From JBBDMX01 sp040878035 (GTDB lineage: Bacteria > Planctomycetota > Phycisphaerae > Phycisphaerales > Phycisphaeraceae), in NCBI GenBank assembly GCA_040878035.1, contig JBBDMX010000086.1, positions 1 to 64,000 of the forward strand: a stretch of 64,000 nucleotides of DNA. Reading direction: 5' to 3'. A model generated the notes under the pieces. The model saw only the letters and a list, made by a program, of their open reading frames with translations, did not search any database and had not been told where the DNA came from. Positions 13,172 to 22,314 of the stretch are shown piece after piece. The translations under genes and the position numbers were made by a program. Positions within the stretch are counted from its first letter, which is position 1. Every line of letters begins with the position of its first letter.

Positions 13172-14734
13172 TCACTTGGCCATGGCGATGATCTGCCGAT
13201 ACTGCTGGCGGTAGAACCTGGTCCAGGCCAGGCGGCACTCGAAGAGCTTGTCCTGATCTCGCCACCCACCGGCGTGGTCGCTCAGACCTTTCCAGAACTG
13301 TGCCAGCGTCTGCGCCGCCTCGGCGTGACGCGGGTGACTGGCGTCCTCCATCGCTTGCCGCCAGTTGGTCGCCAGATCATCATCCGGCCAGGTCAGCGTC
13401 AGCGCGGGCGGCATGGTGTCAAACATTGCCAGCATGCGCTCCCGGCGGGGATCATCCCCCGGCATGCGGTTGATGGCGTCCCAGGCATCCTGCAATTCAT
13501 CGTGAATGTCGATGGCCATGGCGTGTAGGACATACTTGATGCCGTCGTAATAGTGCGGCATGCCGGGAGCAAACGGCCGGGCATCCTCGAACGGATGCAA
13601 CTCGTCGGCCCAGTGCTGCATCTCGTCAGGGGTATAGAGATCACGGCGAATCGGCACGCGGCGCAGCTCGAAACGAACCGGCCCGTCGGGGGCAACAAGC
13701 TTGCGTTGCCACAATCGCTGCGCCTCCTTTGAGAGCAGCCAGACGACGAACTGATTGGCCAACTCGTGCGACGGCGCGCCGCGCAGGATGCTGATCGGGT
13801 CGGCGTTGATCAGGGTCAAACCCACGGGCGACACGTAGCCGACGCGGTCATCGCCGAAGTAGCCCAGTTCCTGGGTGCCGATGGCGCCGGCCTGGAATCG
13901 GCCATAGAAGTCGATGCACATGCCCGCGGCCGTCTCCCCTGCCGAGACGTCCACCGGCACCTTCGAGGCGCTGTCGGTGAAGTAGCGTGCGTTGGCACTG
14001 ATGCGGCGCAGCATCGCCCAGCCTTCGGTCCAGCCCATGCGGCGAAGAATGGCGTTGTACACCGCGGCCACCGAACCCGAATGCAGCGGGTCGCCCAGCG
14101 CGACATTGCGGCGAAAAGCAAACGGCTCCAGATCGGACCAAGTCTGCGGCTCGACCTGGCCAATGTGCAAAAGCACGTTGCGGTTGTAGACAATGCCGAA
14201 GCTCGACAACACTGGGCCGACCCAGTAGAGCTGGGGGTGATACAGCGGTTCCCCGCCGATGTCGGGCGTGGGGTAAACCTCCTGGAGTAATCCGGCAGGC
14301 AGATCGATGGGGACCGAAAGCGTAATACGTTTGCCCGACTTCTCAGGGTGTTCAAAGCCCTTGGCCAGGACGTTGTGCTCGTAATCGCCGCCGCCGAAGA
14401 ACAGGTCGATGCCGATGCCCGCGTCCTCCTGGCCTTTCTGCGCCTGAGCGGCAAAGAGCGAGAAGACCATGCGGCGCAGGTCGCTGGTGCCGCCGGAGCT
14501 GCGCCAGTCGAAATCGACAGGCGGGAGATTCTGCGCGGCGCGCCAGCGGTTGAAGCCGTGCGCCATTTCGTAGCGAATCTGCTCATTGTGCGGGGTGATA
14601 ATGACCAGGCGTGCGGCGGCCTGGCCGGGCGCCGCGGCGACTTCCTTCTCCGCCACCGGCTGTAAGAGGAAGGGCACGCCGACGACGATCAGGAGCAAGC
14701 CGATCACCAGGATTCGCGGCCACCAGTCTTTCAT
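13172..14734 (-). CDS. ABC-type extracellular solute-binding protein (iron/thiosulfate class)
   Basis: The 520-residue product has an N-terminal signal or anchor (WWPRILVIGLLLIVVGVPFL). It then reads LVIITPHNEQIRYEMAHGFN, a typical lobe-1 start of family 1 solute-binding proteins of the Fe(3+)/phosphonate type. Further family features are DLFFGGGDYEHNVLAKG, GIVYNRNVL, LGDPLHSGSVAAVYNAIL and LINADPISILRGAPSHELAN with FVVWLLSKEAQRLW. The C-terminal 150 residues are longer than usual and helical. No permease or ATPase gene adjoins, so the substrate is undetermined and it may act with a distant transporter. It ends convergently with the site-2 protease gene, four bases apart. Confidence 0.75.
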   Translation of the reverse strand: MKDWWPRILVIGLLLIVVGVPFLLQPVAEKEVAAAPGQAAARLVIITPHNEQIRYEMAHGFNRWRAAQNLPPVDFDWRSSGGTSDLRRMVFSLFAAQAQKGQEDAGIGIDLFFGGGDYEHNVLAKGFEHPEKSGKRITLSVPIDLPAGLLQEVYPTPDIGGEPLYHPQLYWVGPVLSSFGIVYNRNVLLHIGQVEPQTWSDLEPFAFRRNVALGDPLHSGSVAAVYNAILRRMGWTEGWAMLRRISANARYFTDSASKVPVDVSAGETAAGMCIDFYGRFQAGAIGTQELGYFGDDRVGYVSPVGLTLINADPISILRGAPSHELANQFVVWLLSKEAQRLWQRKLVAPDGPVRFELRRVPIRRDLYTPDEMQHWADELHPFEDARPFAPGMPHYYDGIKYVLHAMAIDIHDELQDAWDAINRMPGDDPRRERMLAMFDTMPPALTLTWPDDDLATNWRQAMEDASHPRHAEAAQTLAQFWKGLSDHAGGWRDQDKLFECRLAWTRFYRQQYRQIIAMAK

Positions 14735-14751
14735 GAATCATCTCGCACGGA

Positions 14752-14782
14752 TACCTGACGCTTCGCGGACTCAGCGTCGGCG
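14752..14782. repeat. REP-like palindrome, copy 2
   Basis: TACCTGACGCTTCGCGGACT followed by CAGCGTCGGCG, between glycerate kinase and the solute-binding protein gene. Confidence 0.8.
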
Positions 14783-14835
14783 TCTAAGAATCACCTGCTC
14801 CGCAGCAGTCTCAAGCAGTTCTGTCGGCTACAACT

Positions 14836-15966
14836 TCAGAAACCAGCAACCACGCGCTGTGCGGTTGCCTCGATCAACTCCTCCGCCCGGCGCATGGATT
14901 CCTCCAGCGACAGACCTTCACCGATCACATGATACTCGCGCAACCCGGCCTGGAGTGTTCGATTCGCGTCAGGGCCGATGCCGCCGACCAGGGCGATGGT
15001 GGGCACGCCGTGGCGTTGCGCCGCCTGTGCCACGCCGATGCACGCCTTGCCCGAGGCGGTCTGGCCGTCGATGCGGCCCTCGCCGGTGAGGCACAGGCCG
15101 CAATCAGCCACGCGCTGCTCGAAATTCACGGCATCGAGCACCAGGGCGATGCCCGGCACCAAGCTCGCGTGCAGGAACGCGACCAGCCCGCCGCCTAATC
15201 CGCCCGCGGCGCCGGCGCCCGGCAAAGCTTCGACGTCGATACCCAACTGCTCGCGCCATAGGGACGCCAGGTGGCGCAGCCCGCGATCAAGCAGCTCGAC
15301 CTGCTCGGCTGTCGCGCCCTTCTGCGGCGCATAGACATAGGCGGCTCCCTCCAGGCCGGTTAGCGGATTGGTCACGTCGCAGGCGACGCGGATATCGCAA
15401 CCGGCGACGCGCTGCCGCACCACGTCGTTGTCGCGGATGATAGTGATGCGATGCAGGTCGCCGCCGGTGCAGTCCACGGACTGCAATCCTTGGGAGTCAT
15501 CGGTGAAGAATTGGGCGCCCAGGGCCGCGGCGACACCGCAACCGCCGTCGCAGGTGGCGCTGCCGCCGATGCCAAGGATGATACGGGTCGCGCCGGCGTC
15601 GATGGCGCAGGCGATGAGTTCACCCACGCCGAAGGTCGTGGTGCGCGTCGGGTCGCGCCGGTCAGGCGGCACGAGCTCGAGTCCTGCCGCCGCCGCCATT
15701 TCGATCACCGCGGTCGGACCATCGGGCGACATGCCCCATGCCGCCTGGACTTTCTGGCCTAGCGGGCCGGTCACCTCGTCATGCCGCAGTTCACCGCCGG
15801 TCGCCGCGATGATCGCCTCGACGGTGCCCTCGCCGCCGTCGGCGACCGGGCAAACGTCGATTTCCGCCTCGGGCAGCGCCCGGCGAATGCCGCGCGCCAT
15901 CGCCTGCGCCGCCGTGGCGGCGCTGAGGCAGCCCTTGAATTTGTCGGGGGCACAGATGACCTTCAT
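14836..15966 (-). CDS. Glycerate kinase (type I, GlxK/GarK family)
   Basis: Phosphorylates glycerate, feeding glycolysis from glyoxylate or sugar-acid catabolism. The 376-residue chain shows family motifs in order: MKVICAPDKFKGCLSA at the start, CPVADGGEGTVEAII (about 40), EMAAAAGLELV, ILGIGGSATCDGGCG (about 130), DVTNPLTGLEGAAYVYAPQK (about 190), and LTGEGRIDGQTASGKA (about 290). It is full length. Its ATG lies only 18 bases from the GTG start given for the divergent tadA gene, so the two promoters must overlap each other or the coding ends. No neighbouring glyoxylate gene is seen. Confidence 0.9.
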   Translation of the reverse strand: MKVICAPDKFKGCLSAATAAQAMARGIRRALPEAEIDVCPVADGGEGTVEAIIAATGGELRHDEVTGPLGQKVQAAWGMSPDGPTAVIEMAAAAGLELVPPDRRDPTRTTTFGVGELIACAIDAGATRIILGIGGSATCDGGCGVAAALGAQFFTDDSQGLQSVDCTGGDLHRITIIRDNDVVRQRVAGCDIRVACDVTNPLTGLEGAAYVYAPQKGATAEQVELLDRGLRHLASLWREQLGIDVEALPGAGAAGGLGGGLVAFLHASLVPGIALVLDAVNFEQRVADCGLCLTGEGRIDGQTASGKACIGVAQAAQRHGVPTIALVGGIGPDANRTLQAGLREYHVIGEGLSLEESMRRAEELIEATAQRVVAGF

Positions 15967-15984
15967 GGCCGGCCAGTGTAGCTT

Positions 15985-16509
15985 GTGCGGATCGTGGACA
16001 CTACGCAGACAGACGAGGCATTAGATCAGGCGATGATGCGGCACGCCCTGGCGCAGGCGCAAGAGGCGGCGGAACTGGGCGAAGTGCCGGTGGGCGCGGT
16101 GGTGTATCGCGGCGACCAGGTGCTGGCGCTGGCGCACAACCTGCGTGAATCGGCCGCCGACCCCACGGCACACGCGGAAATGCTCGCCCTGCGCCTGGCT
16201 GCCAAACGCTTGGGCACGTGGCGGCTGGAGGGTTGCACCATGGCCGTCACACTCGAGCCTTGCCCGATGTGCGCCGGCGCTTTGATCAACGCGCGACTGG
16301 CGCGCCTGGTCTATGGCCCGGCGGACTCGAAAATGGGATGCGTGACCACGCTCTATCAGCTTTGCACCGATGCGCGATTCAATCACCGGATCGTCGTGAC
16401 CGCCGGTGTCCTGGCGGAAGAGGGGGCCGCGATGTTGCGCGAGTTCTTTCGTCAGCGCCGTGTCAAAGAGCCGCCCGCCAAGCCGTTACCCAGGGAGACT
16501 GGTCCATGA
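15985..16509 (+). CDS. tadA: tRNA-specific adenosine deaminase
   Basis: Deaminates adenosine 34 of tRNA-Arg(ACG) to inosine. The zinc-dependent deaminase motifs HAEMLALRLAA (H and catalytic E) and LEPCPMCAGALIN (PCxxC) are intact, preceded by ELGEVPVGAVVY. Length 174 residues is normal. GTG 15985 is taken as start because residues ahead of MMRHAL resemble the E. coli leader, but ATG 16033 is possible and would leave more space from the divergent glycerate kinase. Its stop overlaps the ATG of the next gene (ATGA at 16506), so the two are translationally coupled. Confidence 0.9.
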   Translation: MRIVDTTQTDEALDQAMMRHALAQAQEAAELGEVPVGAVVYRGDQVLALAHNLRESAADPTAHAEMLALRLAAKRLGTWRLEGCTMAVTLEPCPMCAGALINARLARLVYGPADSKMGCVTTLYQLCTDARFNHRIVVTAGVLAEEGAAMLREFFRQRRVKEPPAKPLPRETGP

Positions 16510-17192
16510 AACGATCCGAGATCAACCAGATTCTGCGTCAGGCCCAGGTGTTTCTTGACGAACACCGCTTCGTCCTTCCGCCGCTCTCGAAATGGAGTCC
16601 CGACGACTGGCAGAGCAAAGGTTCTGAGTGCCGGCGCATCGTTGAGCAGCAGATGGGATGGGACATCACGGACTTCGGCTCGGGCGATTTTGAACGCGTG
16701 GGATTGTTTCTGTTCACGATGCGTAACGGGGTGGCGGCCGAGACGGATCTTCCGGGCGCCAAGGTCTATGCCGAGAAAGTGCTGCTCGTGCGTGATGGGC
16801 AGATCACGCCCACGCACTTCCACTGGCAGAAGATGGAAGACATCATCAACCGCGGCGGCGGCGAACTGGTGCTGGAACTGTGGAACAGCCATGGCGACCG
16901 TGAACTGTCCGACAGCGAAGTGCTGGTCGTGTGCGATGGCGTCCAGCGCTCGCTGCCGGCGGGCAGACCCCTGGTCCTCCAGCCCGGTGATTCGGTCACC
17001 CTGCCGCAGCGGCTGTGGCATAAGTTCTACGGCCGCGGCGGAACCGTGCTGGTGGGCGAGGTCAGTCGGGTCAACGACGATCGCACCGACAACAACTTTC
17101 ACGAGCCGATCGGGCGGTTTCCGACGATCCAGGAGGATGAGCCGCCGGTGCATTTACTGGTAGGTGATTACGGGCGGTACTACCGCTTCTAG
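16506..17192 (+). CDS. D-lyxose ketol-isomerase-like cupin
   Basis: The 228-residue protein belongs to the D-lyxose isomerase (cupin) family that interconverts D-lyxose and D-xylulose, and D-mannose and D-fructose. Metal-ligand region ITPTHFHWQKMEDIINRGGG gives His-x-His with a Glu, and the second cupin motif QPGDSVTLPQRLWHKFYG supplies the last His. GDYGRYYRF ends the chain. The pairing with tadA by a 4-base overlap is unusual and looks like opportunistic co-transcription. GGGAG lies upstream of ATG 16506. Assignment to the family is firm; the exact sugar is inferred. Confidence 0.8.
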   Translation: MKRSEINQILRQAQVFLDEHRFVLPPLSKWSPDDWQSKGSECRRIVEQQMGWDITDFGSGDFERVGLFLFTMRNGVAAETDLPGAKVYAEKVLLVRDGQITPTHFHWQKMEDIINRGGGELVLELWNSHGDRELSDSEVLVVCDGVQRSLPAGRPLVLQPGDSVTLPQRLWHKFYGRGGTVLVGEVSRVNDDRTDNNFHEPIGRFPTIQEDEPPVHLLVGDYGRYYRF

Positions 17193-17204
17193 TTCTGTGC
17201 GCCA

Positions 17205-17226
17205 CATGCTTACTGAAGTGAGCATG
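17205..17226. repeat. 22-bp palindrome, CATGC family copy 2
   Basis: CATGCTTACTGAAGTGAGCA followed by TG; one G-T mismatch from a perfect palindrome. It lies between two convergent genes, where it could end transcription from both sides, although no T-run follows. Confidence 0.75.
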
Positions 17227-17235
17227 CCTCGCGCC

Positions 17236-18126
17236 TCACGCTTTGATCAATCGGTAGTCGCGCAGAAGCTTGTTAAGCCCCGCGCTGTTGGTTTCGCTCA
17301 TCTCGCACAGGGGCAGGCGCAACTCGCCGCGGTCCATGCCGGCCATGGCCATGGCGGTCTTGATGGGGATCGGGTTGGTCTCGACGAATAGACCTTTGAA
17401 GAGCGGGAACAACGCCAGGTGCATTTTGCGCGCCTTGCCGTAGTCACCCGCGAGGGCTGCGTCGACCAGGGCCTTGACTTTCCTGGGCACCAGGTTGGAC
17501 ACCACGCTGATGACACCCCTGGCACCGATGGCCATCAGGGGCAGGGTCAGCGAGTCGTCGCCGGACAGGATGGTCAACTTCCGGGGGTCGGTCAGGGTGG
17601 CGATCTCCGAGGCCATATCCAGCGAGCCGGTGGCCTCCTTGATGGCGACGATGTTGGCGTGCTCCGCCAGGCGCGCGACCGTCTGGGGCGACATGGTGAC
17701 GCCCGTGCGCCCGGGAATGTTGTAAAGCACGATGGGCAGATCGACGGCGTCGGCGACGGTCATGAAATGCCGATACAGCCCCTCCTGCGTGGGCTTGTTG
17801 TAATAGGGGTTCACCATCAGGGCCGCGTCGGCGCCGACCTTGGCGGCATGGCGCGTCAGCGCCAGGGCCTCGCTGGTGGCGTTGGAGCCGGTGCCGGCGA
17901 TGACCTTAACCCTGCGCTTGGCGGCCGCGACAGCCTCGACGACCTTCTCGATGACCAGCCGGTGCTCTTCGTGGCTGAGCGTGGGCGACTCGCCGGTGGT
18001 GCCCACGGGCACCAGGCCGTCGATGCCCTGCTGAATCTGGAACTTCACACTGGCAGCCAGGTGATCGTAGTCGACCTGGCCGTTGGTGAAGGGGGTCACC
18101 ATGGCGGTGATGGCGCCTTGGATCAT
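17236..18126 (-). CDS. dapA: 4-hydroxy-tetrahydrodipicolinate synthase
   Basis: Condenses pyruvate with aspartate semialdehyde at the branch to lysine and diaminopimelate. The 296-residue chain has AITAMVTPFTNGQVDYD, the GTTGES motif (about 45) with Thr residues of the active site, MVNPYYNKPTQEGLYRHF, VLYNIPGRTGV with the catalytic Tyr, and VAIKEATGSLD with the Schiff-base Lys (about 163). GSNATSEAL and ILSGDDSLTLPLMAIGARG also fit. GGAG precedes the start. It is a single gene with divergent GT9 to its right. The intergenic 18127-18315 holds no feature I can name. Confidence 0.95.
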   Translation of the reverse strand: MIQGAITAMVTPFTNGQVDYDHLAASVKFQIQQGIDGLVPVGTTGESPTLSHEEHRLVIEKVVEAVAAAKRRVKVIAGTGSNATSEALALTRHAAKVGADAALMVNPYYNKPTQEGLYRHFMTVADAVDLPIVLYNIPGRTGVTMSPQTVARLAEHANIVAIKEATGSLDMASEIATLTDPRKLTILSGDDSLTLPLMAIGARGVISVVSNLVPRKVKALVDAALAGDYGKARKMHLALFPLFKGLFVETNPIPIKTAMAMAGMDRGELRLPLCEMSETNSAGLNKLLRDYRLIKA

Positions 18127-18315
18127 GGTAGGGGCTCCGATAACGCCGCGCGGCGGTTGTCACAGTGCGTGGCGCGGGGTGACACTTTAGAGCAGGGGAG
18201 GGATGGGAGCAATTCCGGACGCCCAGCTCTTAACCGCCGCACGGATCGTGCCGAAGGTAACGATTGGAGAAACTGCGCCGCCTGTGACGGTTGCGCCGCC
18301 TTTAAACAGGTCGAT

Positions 18316-19569
18316 ATGCACCCACGCTCGGGACAACGTCGAAGTTCGCTGCGCCCGGCGCGCTGGGACATGCCCCCGGCAACGCCCACCGGCGCGATTG
18401 CCGCCGACTGCCGGCACTACCGCGGCGACAAGCCGTGCACGCATAACCGTCTGTGCGCCGGCTGCTCACACTATCAGCCCTATCAGCATCGCATCTGCAT
18501 TATCAAACTCGGCGCGTTGGGTGACGTGATCCGCACCCTGTGCATTCTGCCGGAGTTGCGTCGCCACTACGCCGAGGCGCATATCACCTGGGTCAGTCTG
18601 CCCAGCGGCCGCCGCATGATTCAAGGGCATCCGATGATCGACCGCGTCGTCGAGTTCGGGCCGATGACCGGCATGGTGCTGATGCAGGAGACTTTCGACT
18701 TGCTCATCAGCCTGGACAAGGAGCCCGAGCCCTGTGCCCTGGCGATGTCGCTCTTTGCCAAGGAAAAGCTGGGGATTGGGCTGTCCCCGCAAGGCAAGCC
18801 CATACCGCTCAATCCCGAAGCGCATGCGTATTTCCATCTGGGGCTTAGCGACGAACTGAAGTTCAAAGCCAATCAGAAGAGCTACCCGGTCCTGGTTCAC
18901 GAGGCATTGGGGCTGCATGATCACGGCCAAGGGTACACGCTGCCGGTGAACGAAACGCGGCGTGACCGGGTGCGGCTGATGCTGGCGTCCGCGGGGTGGG
19001 AGCCGGGCCGGGAGACGATCGGCATCAACGTCGGCGCGGGCACGGCTTTTGCCAACAAAATGTGGCCGGCCGCACGCCAAGCCGAAGTGGTACGCCTCCT
19101 GCGCGGCGAACAACCCGAAGCGCAGATTCTGCTTCTGGGTGGGCCGCCCGAGCGCCCGATCATCGACCGCCTCCTGGCCGAATGCTCCCGGGAGGGCGGG
19201 CTGGAGCGCATCATCGACGCCGGCACCGAGCACGACGAGCCGGGCTTTGTCGCCCTGGTGGACACCTGCGACGTCCTGTTCACGGGCGACACCATGGCGA
19301 TGCACGTCGCCATCGCGCTGGGCAAGGGGGTCGTGGCATACTTCGGACCCACCTGCGAGCAGGAGATCGACCTCTACGGCCGGGGCGAGAAGCTCGTCGC
19401 CACGGTGCCGTGCGGGCCGTGTTACAAGCGCGTCTGCGATCGCGGCGACGCCTGCGTCAATGCCCATTCGCCTCAGCAGGCAGCCGCTGCCGTCGCGCGA
19501 GTCCTCGAACAGCAAAGAGACGGGGTGACCCACCAATTACCCGTGATCCCTCGAAGGTTGGCCGGTTAA
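18316..19569 (+). CDS. Glycosyltransferase family 9 (heptosyltransferase-like) with Cys-rich N-terminus
   Basis: The 417-residue protein has the ADP-heptose-type GT9 fold: ICIIKLGALGDVIRTLCILP (about 55-74) in the N-lobe, then IGINVGAGTAFANKMWPAAR and LLLGGPPERPIIDRLL in the nucleotide-sugar lobe, VDTCDVLFTGDTMAMHVAIA, and PCGPCYKRVCDRGDACV. A leading Cys cluster (CRHYRGDKPCTHNRLCAGC, residues 34-52) could bind a metal. It heads a co-directional run with an O-antigen-ligase-like gene, a radical SAM gene and GT4, so it probably adds a heptose or related sugar to a surface glycan. The frame is open upstream to 17419 only as an antisense shadow of dapA. Confidence 0.85.
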   Translation: MHPRSGQRRSSLRPARWDMPPATPTGAIAADCRHYRGDKPCTHNRLCAGCSHYQPYQHRICIIKLGALGDVIRTLCILPELRRHYAEAHITWVSLPSGRRMIQGHPMIDRVVEFGPMTGMVLMQETFDLLISLDKEPEPCALAMSLFAKEKLGIGLSPQGKPIPLNPEAHAYFHLGLSDELKFKANQKSYPVLVHEALGLHDHGQGYTLPVNETRRDRVRLMLASAGWEPGRETIGINVGAGTAFANKMWPAARQAEVVRLLRGEQPEAQILLLGGPPERPIIDRLLAECSREGGLERIIDAGTEHDEPGFVALVDTCDVLFTGDTMAMHVAIALGKGVVAYFGPTCEQEIDLYGRGEKLVATVPCGPCYKRVCDRGDACVNAHSPQQAAAAVARVLEQQRDGVTHQLPVIPRRLAG

Positions 19570-19592
19570 GGAAACCACCCATTCCTCCTCCC

Positions 19593-20984
19593 ATGAAGCA
19601 ACTGTTCTTCCTCATCTCCCTGACTGCGCTTGCCGGCGTTGCCACCTTCGTGGACGCGTTCTGGGCGATCCTGCTCTACTACGGCCTGGCGGTGTTGCGC
19701 CCGCAGTACCTGTGGAAGTGGGCCCTGTCGGGCGACTACCGATGGTCCCTGGTCGCCGCGGCCATCGTCTTTGCCGGTGTCTTCATGCATGGTAAGCGCA
19801 TCATGGCGCAAGCCCGCTTGACCGCCGTGTTCTGGCTCCTGCTGGCCTATACCGTGCTGGTCATGCTCAGTTGCCTCACCTCCCACGACCCGGCCATCGC
19901 CCAGCAGTGGGCCATCGAATACGGCAAGATATTCCTCATCGCGGCCTTGGCGAGCCTGATCATCCACCGGCTGGAGCAGATCCGCCTGGTGGCGATGGTC
20001 ATCGTCATCGCCGTGGGCTACATCGCCTGGCAGGTCAACTCGCTCTACTTCCTGGATGGGCGGCTGGACATCTTCCACTACGGCATCGGCGGCCTGGACA
20101 ACAACGGCGCGGGGCTCTACCTGGCCACCGCCCTGCCGCTGACCTATATCTTCGCCTTCGGCGCCACCCGCCCCTGGCAACGCGCCCTGGCCGTGCTGGC
20201 GGCGCTGCTCATGATCCACGCCTTGATGATGACCTACTCGCGCGGCGCCATGCTCGCCGCCGTCGTCGGCGCCGCCTGGCTACTGCTGCGCCACCGCCCA
20301 CGCTGGCAGGCGGGCGGCATCGCCATCGCCTTGATCCTGGTCATCGGCGTGCTGGCGGGTGCCGAAATCCGCGACCGCTTCACCTCCAGCGCCAACTTCC
20401 AGACCGACGGCAGCGCGCAACTTCGCTTTGAAAGCTGGGACGCCGCGTGGCGCATGGCGTGGGAAAACCCGCTGCTGGGAACGGGCATCCGCAATTCCAA
20501 TCAGTTCAGTCATGCCTACGGCGCCGACCAGGTCGGGCGCACCATCCACAGTCTCTACCTTCAGATCGCCGCCGACTCAGGCTTGCCTGCAATGGCGGTG
20601 TATATCGCTCTGCTCAGCGCCGCGGGGGTTTCGCTCTTCATAGCCCACCGCGCGTGCCAGGAGCGCCTCGATGATGACGAGGCACACGACCGGCCGATCG
20701 ATCAGGTCACGCGCCAAGCGGCGTACCTTTCGGGAGGTACGCAAGCGGCACTGGTGACCTTCGCCGTGGGCGGATTGTTCCTGTCGGTCGAAGTGGTCGA
20801 GCTGCCTTGGATTCTGATCGTGCTGGCGGGCGTGCTGCCACGAGCGGTAGAGGATCACCTTGAGGCGCCGGCACTGGTCGCGCCTGTCGCACCGCTTGGC
20901 GCCCCTGCGCCGACACCGGGACGGGGGCGAACCCGGCTCGCACAGCTGACCCCGCAACGCCCCACCGGAGTCCAGCCTTCATGA
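19593..20984 (+). CDS. O-antigen ligase/polymerase-like membrane protein (putative O-glycosylation ligase)
   Basis: A 463-residue integral membrane protein with about ten hydrophobic segments from LFFLISLTALAGVATFVDAF onward. YYGLAVLRPQYLW, IFHYGIGGLDNNGAGLYLAT and MMTYSRGAMLAAVVG fit the Wzy/WaaL-like O-glycosylation ligase group often linked with exosortase systems. A large loop with NSNQFSHAYG and TIHSLYLQIAADSGLPAM precedes the last helices, as in O-antigen ligases. The tail (about 410-463) is Pro/Ala-rich. ATG 19593 follows the GT9 stop by 23 bases, and the stop overlaps the next ATG (ATGA), so translation is coupled. Substrate not predictable. Confidence 0.8.
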   Translation: MKQLFFLISLTALAGVATFVDAFWAILLYYGLAVLRPQYLWKWALSGDYRWSLVAAAIVFAGVFMHGKRIMAQARLTAVFWLLLAYTVLVMLSCLTSHDPAIAQQWAIEYGKIFLIAALASLIIHRLEQIRLVAMVIVIAVGYIAWQVNSLYFLDGRLDIFHYGIGGLDNNGAGLYLATALPLTYIFAFGATRPWQRALAVLAALLMIHALMMTYSRGAMLAAVVGAAWLLLRHRPRWQAGGIAIALILVIGVLAGAEIRDRFTSSANFQTDGSAQLRFESWDAAWRMAWENPLLGTGIRNSNQFSHAYGADQVGRTIHSLYLQIAADSGLPAMAVYIALLSAAGVSLFIAHRACQERLDDDEAHDRPIDQVTRQAAYLSGGTQAALVTFAVGGLFLSVEVVELPWILIVLAGVLPRAVEDHLEAPALVAPVAPLGAPAPTPGRGRTRLAQLTPQRPTGVQPS

Positions 20985-22213
20985 GCACCCTGACCGTCTA
21001 TCTCGACAGCCACCTGGCGCGGATGGTGCATCACACCCAGCGTCTGGCGCAGAAGCGTTGGCGTCTCCCGGCGCTCCAGCCGGTGGTCTGCGCCGTGGAC
21101 TACCTGGCGCGGGCTGCCTTCCACGTCTGGCGCAACCGCCAGTACCTGACGATTATGAAGCTGGCGAACATGGCGCTGGTAAACGTGCAGTTCCGCATGA
21201 AGACTGAACGGGTGGTCGGTCGGCCGTATCGCATGAAGATCGAGTCGACCAACATCTGCAACACCAAGTGCCAGCTCTGTCCCACGGGTCTGGGCTACGC
21301 CGGCCGGGCCAAGGGCAAGATGAGCCTGGAGCAATACCGCCAGCTGATCGAACAGCTCAAGGGCACGCTCTACAGCCTGGACCTTTCCATGTGGGGCGAC
21401 CCGCTGATCGTGCCGGAAATTTTCGACATGATCCGCTACGCGCATGACCGACGGATCTGGACCTACATCAGCTCGAACCTGCATGCCTTGAAGCTTGATC
21501 CGGAAAAGCGTCAAGCTGAGCGGCTGGTGGAAAGCGGATTGGACGTGCTGACCTGTTCGCTGCATGGCGCCTCGCAGGAGACCTTTGCGATCTATCAGCC
21601 CGGCAAGAGCCTGGCGGACGCGGTAGCCAAGGTTCGCCACATCGTCGAGACGCGCAACCGCATGGGCAGCGCCACGCCCAAGGTGCAGCTCAACTTCGTG
21701 GTCACGCGCTACAACGAGCATGAGGTGGAGGCCTTTCAACAACTCGCCGACGATCTGGGCTGCAAGGCGGTCATCTCGTGGGCGGCCCTGAACGTGCGCT
21801 TCCTGAATCGAGACCAGCACACCGGCCAACCGTTGAACCTGGCGCCGGACGTGCTGGCCAAAAAGGCACGCACGCACATCGAGCGCTGGCTGCCCGAATC
21901 GCAGCAGCACAAGCTGGCGGTATACGACGCGATTCAGAAGGGCGAGTACCAACCCGGAGACTTCAACGGCCGCAAGCTCTACGACTGCTCCTGGCCCTGG
22001 CTGGCCAGCGTGATCAACTGGGACGGCACGGTGGTGACCTGCTGCGGTTCGTGGGACCAGGAAGAAGACATGGGCAGCGTGCTGGACCAGCGCTTCGGAC
22101 GAGTGTGGAACGGGAAGAAATACCGCATGGCGCGGCGAAGCTTCAAGAAGCGCGTCAATGAGGCGGAAGCGAAAGATAATCCGTGTGCGACGTGTCCGGG
22201 GTACATGATCTAG
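20981..22213 (+). CDS. Radical SAM/SPASM-domain protein of surface-glycan operon
   Basis: 410 residues. After an 80-residue basic helical leader, the radical SAM motif C-x3-C-x2-C appears as CNTKCQLCPTG, followed by SLDLSMWGDPLIVPEIFDMI and ISSNLHALKL. The C-terminal SPASM-type region has CSWPW, VVTCCGSWDQEEDMG and NPCATCPGYMI, supplying Cys for auxiliary iron-sulfur clusters. Such proteins modify peptides or sugars; position between an O-antigen-ligase-like gene and a GT4 suggests a sugar or lipid-linked glycan substrate, by inference. The 4-base overlap at its start couples it to the preceding gene. Confidence 0.8.
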   Translation: MSTLTVYLDSHLARMVHHTQRLAQKRWRLPALQPVVCAVDYLARAAFHVWRNRQYLTIMKLANMALVNVQFRMKTERVVGRPYRMKIESTNICNTKCQLCPTGLGYAGRAKGKMSLEQYRQLIEQLKGTLYSLDLSMWGDPLIVPEIFDMIRYAHDRRIWTYISSNLHALKLDPEKRQAERLVESGLDVLTCSLHGASQETFAIYQPGKSLADAVAKVRHIVETRNRMGSATPKVQLNFVVTRYNEHEVEAFQQLADDLGCKAVISWAALNVRFLNRDQHTGQPLNLAPDVLAKKARTHIERWLPESQQHKLAVYDAIQKGEYQPGDFNGRKLYDCSWPWLASVINWDGTVVTCCGSWDQEEDMGSVLDQRFGRVWNGKKYRMARRSFKKRVNEAEAKDNPCATCPGYMI

Positions 22214-22314
22214 CCAGCCGCCGCCGCAAGGCCAACCCGCCCCCGATGTAACGACGGGCGGAAACGGAAAAATCCGGGGCGACGCAAAGCCTCTGCCCCG
22301 GCTTGACTGATGCA

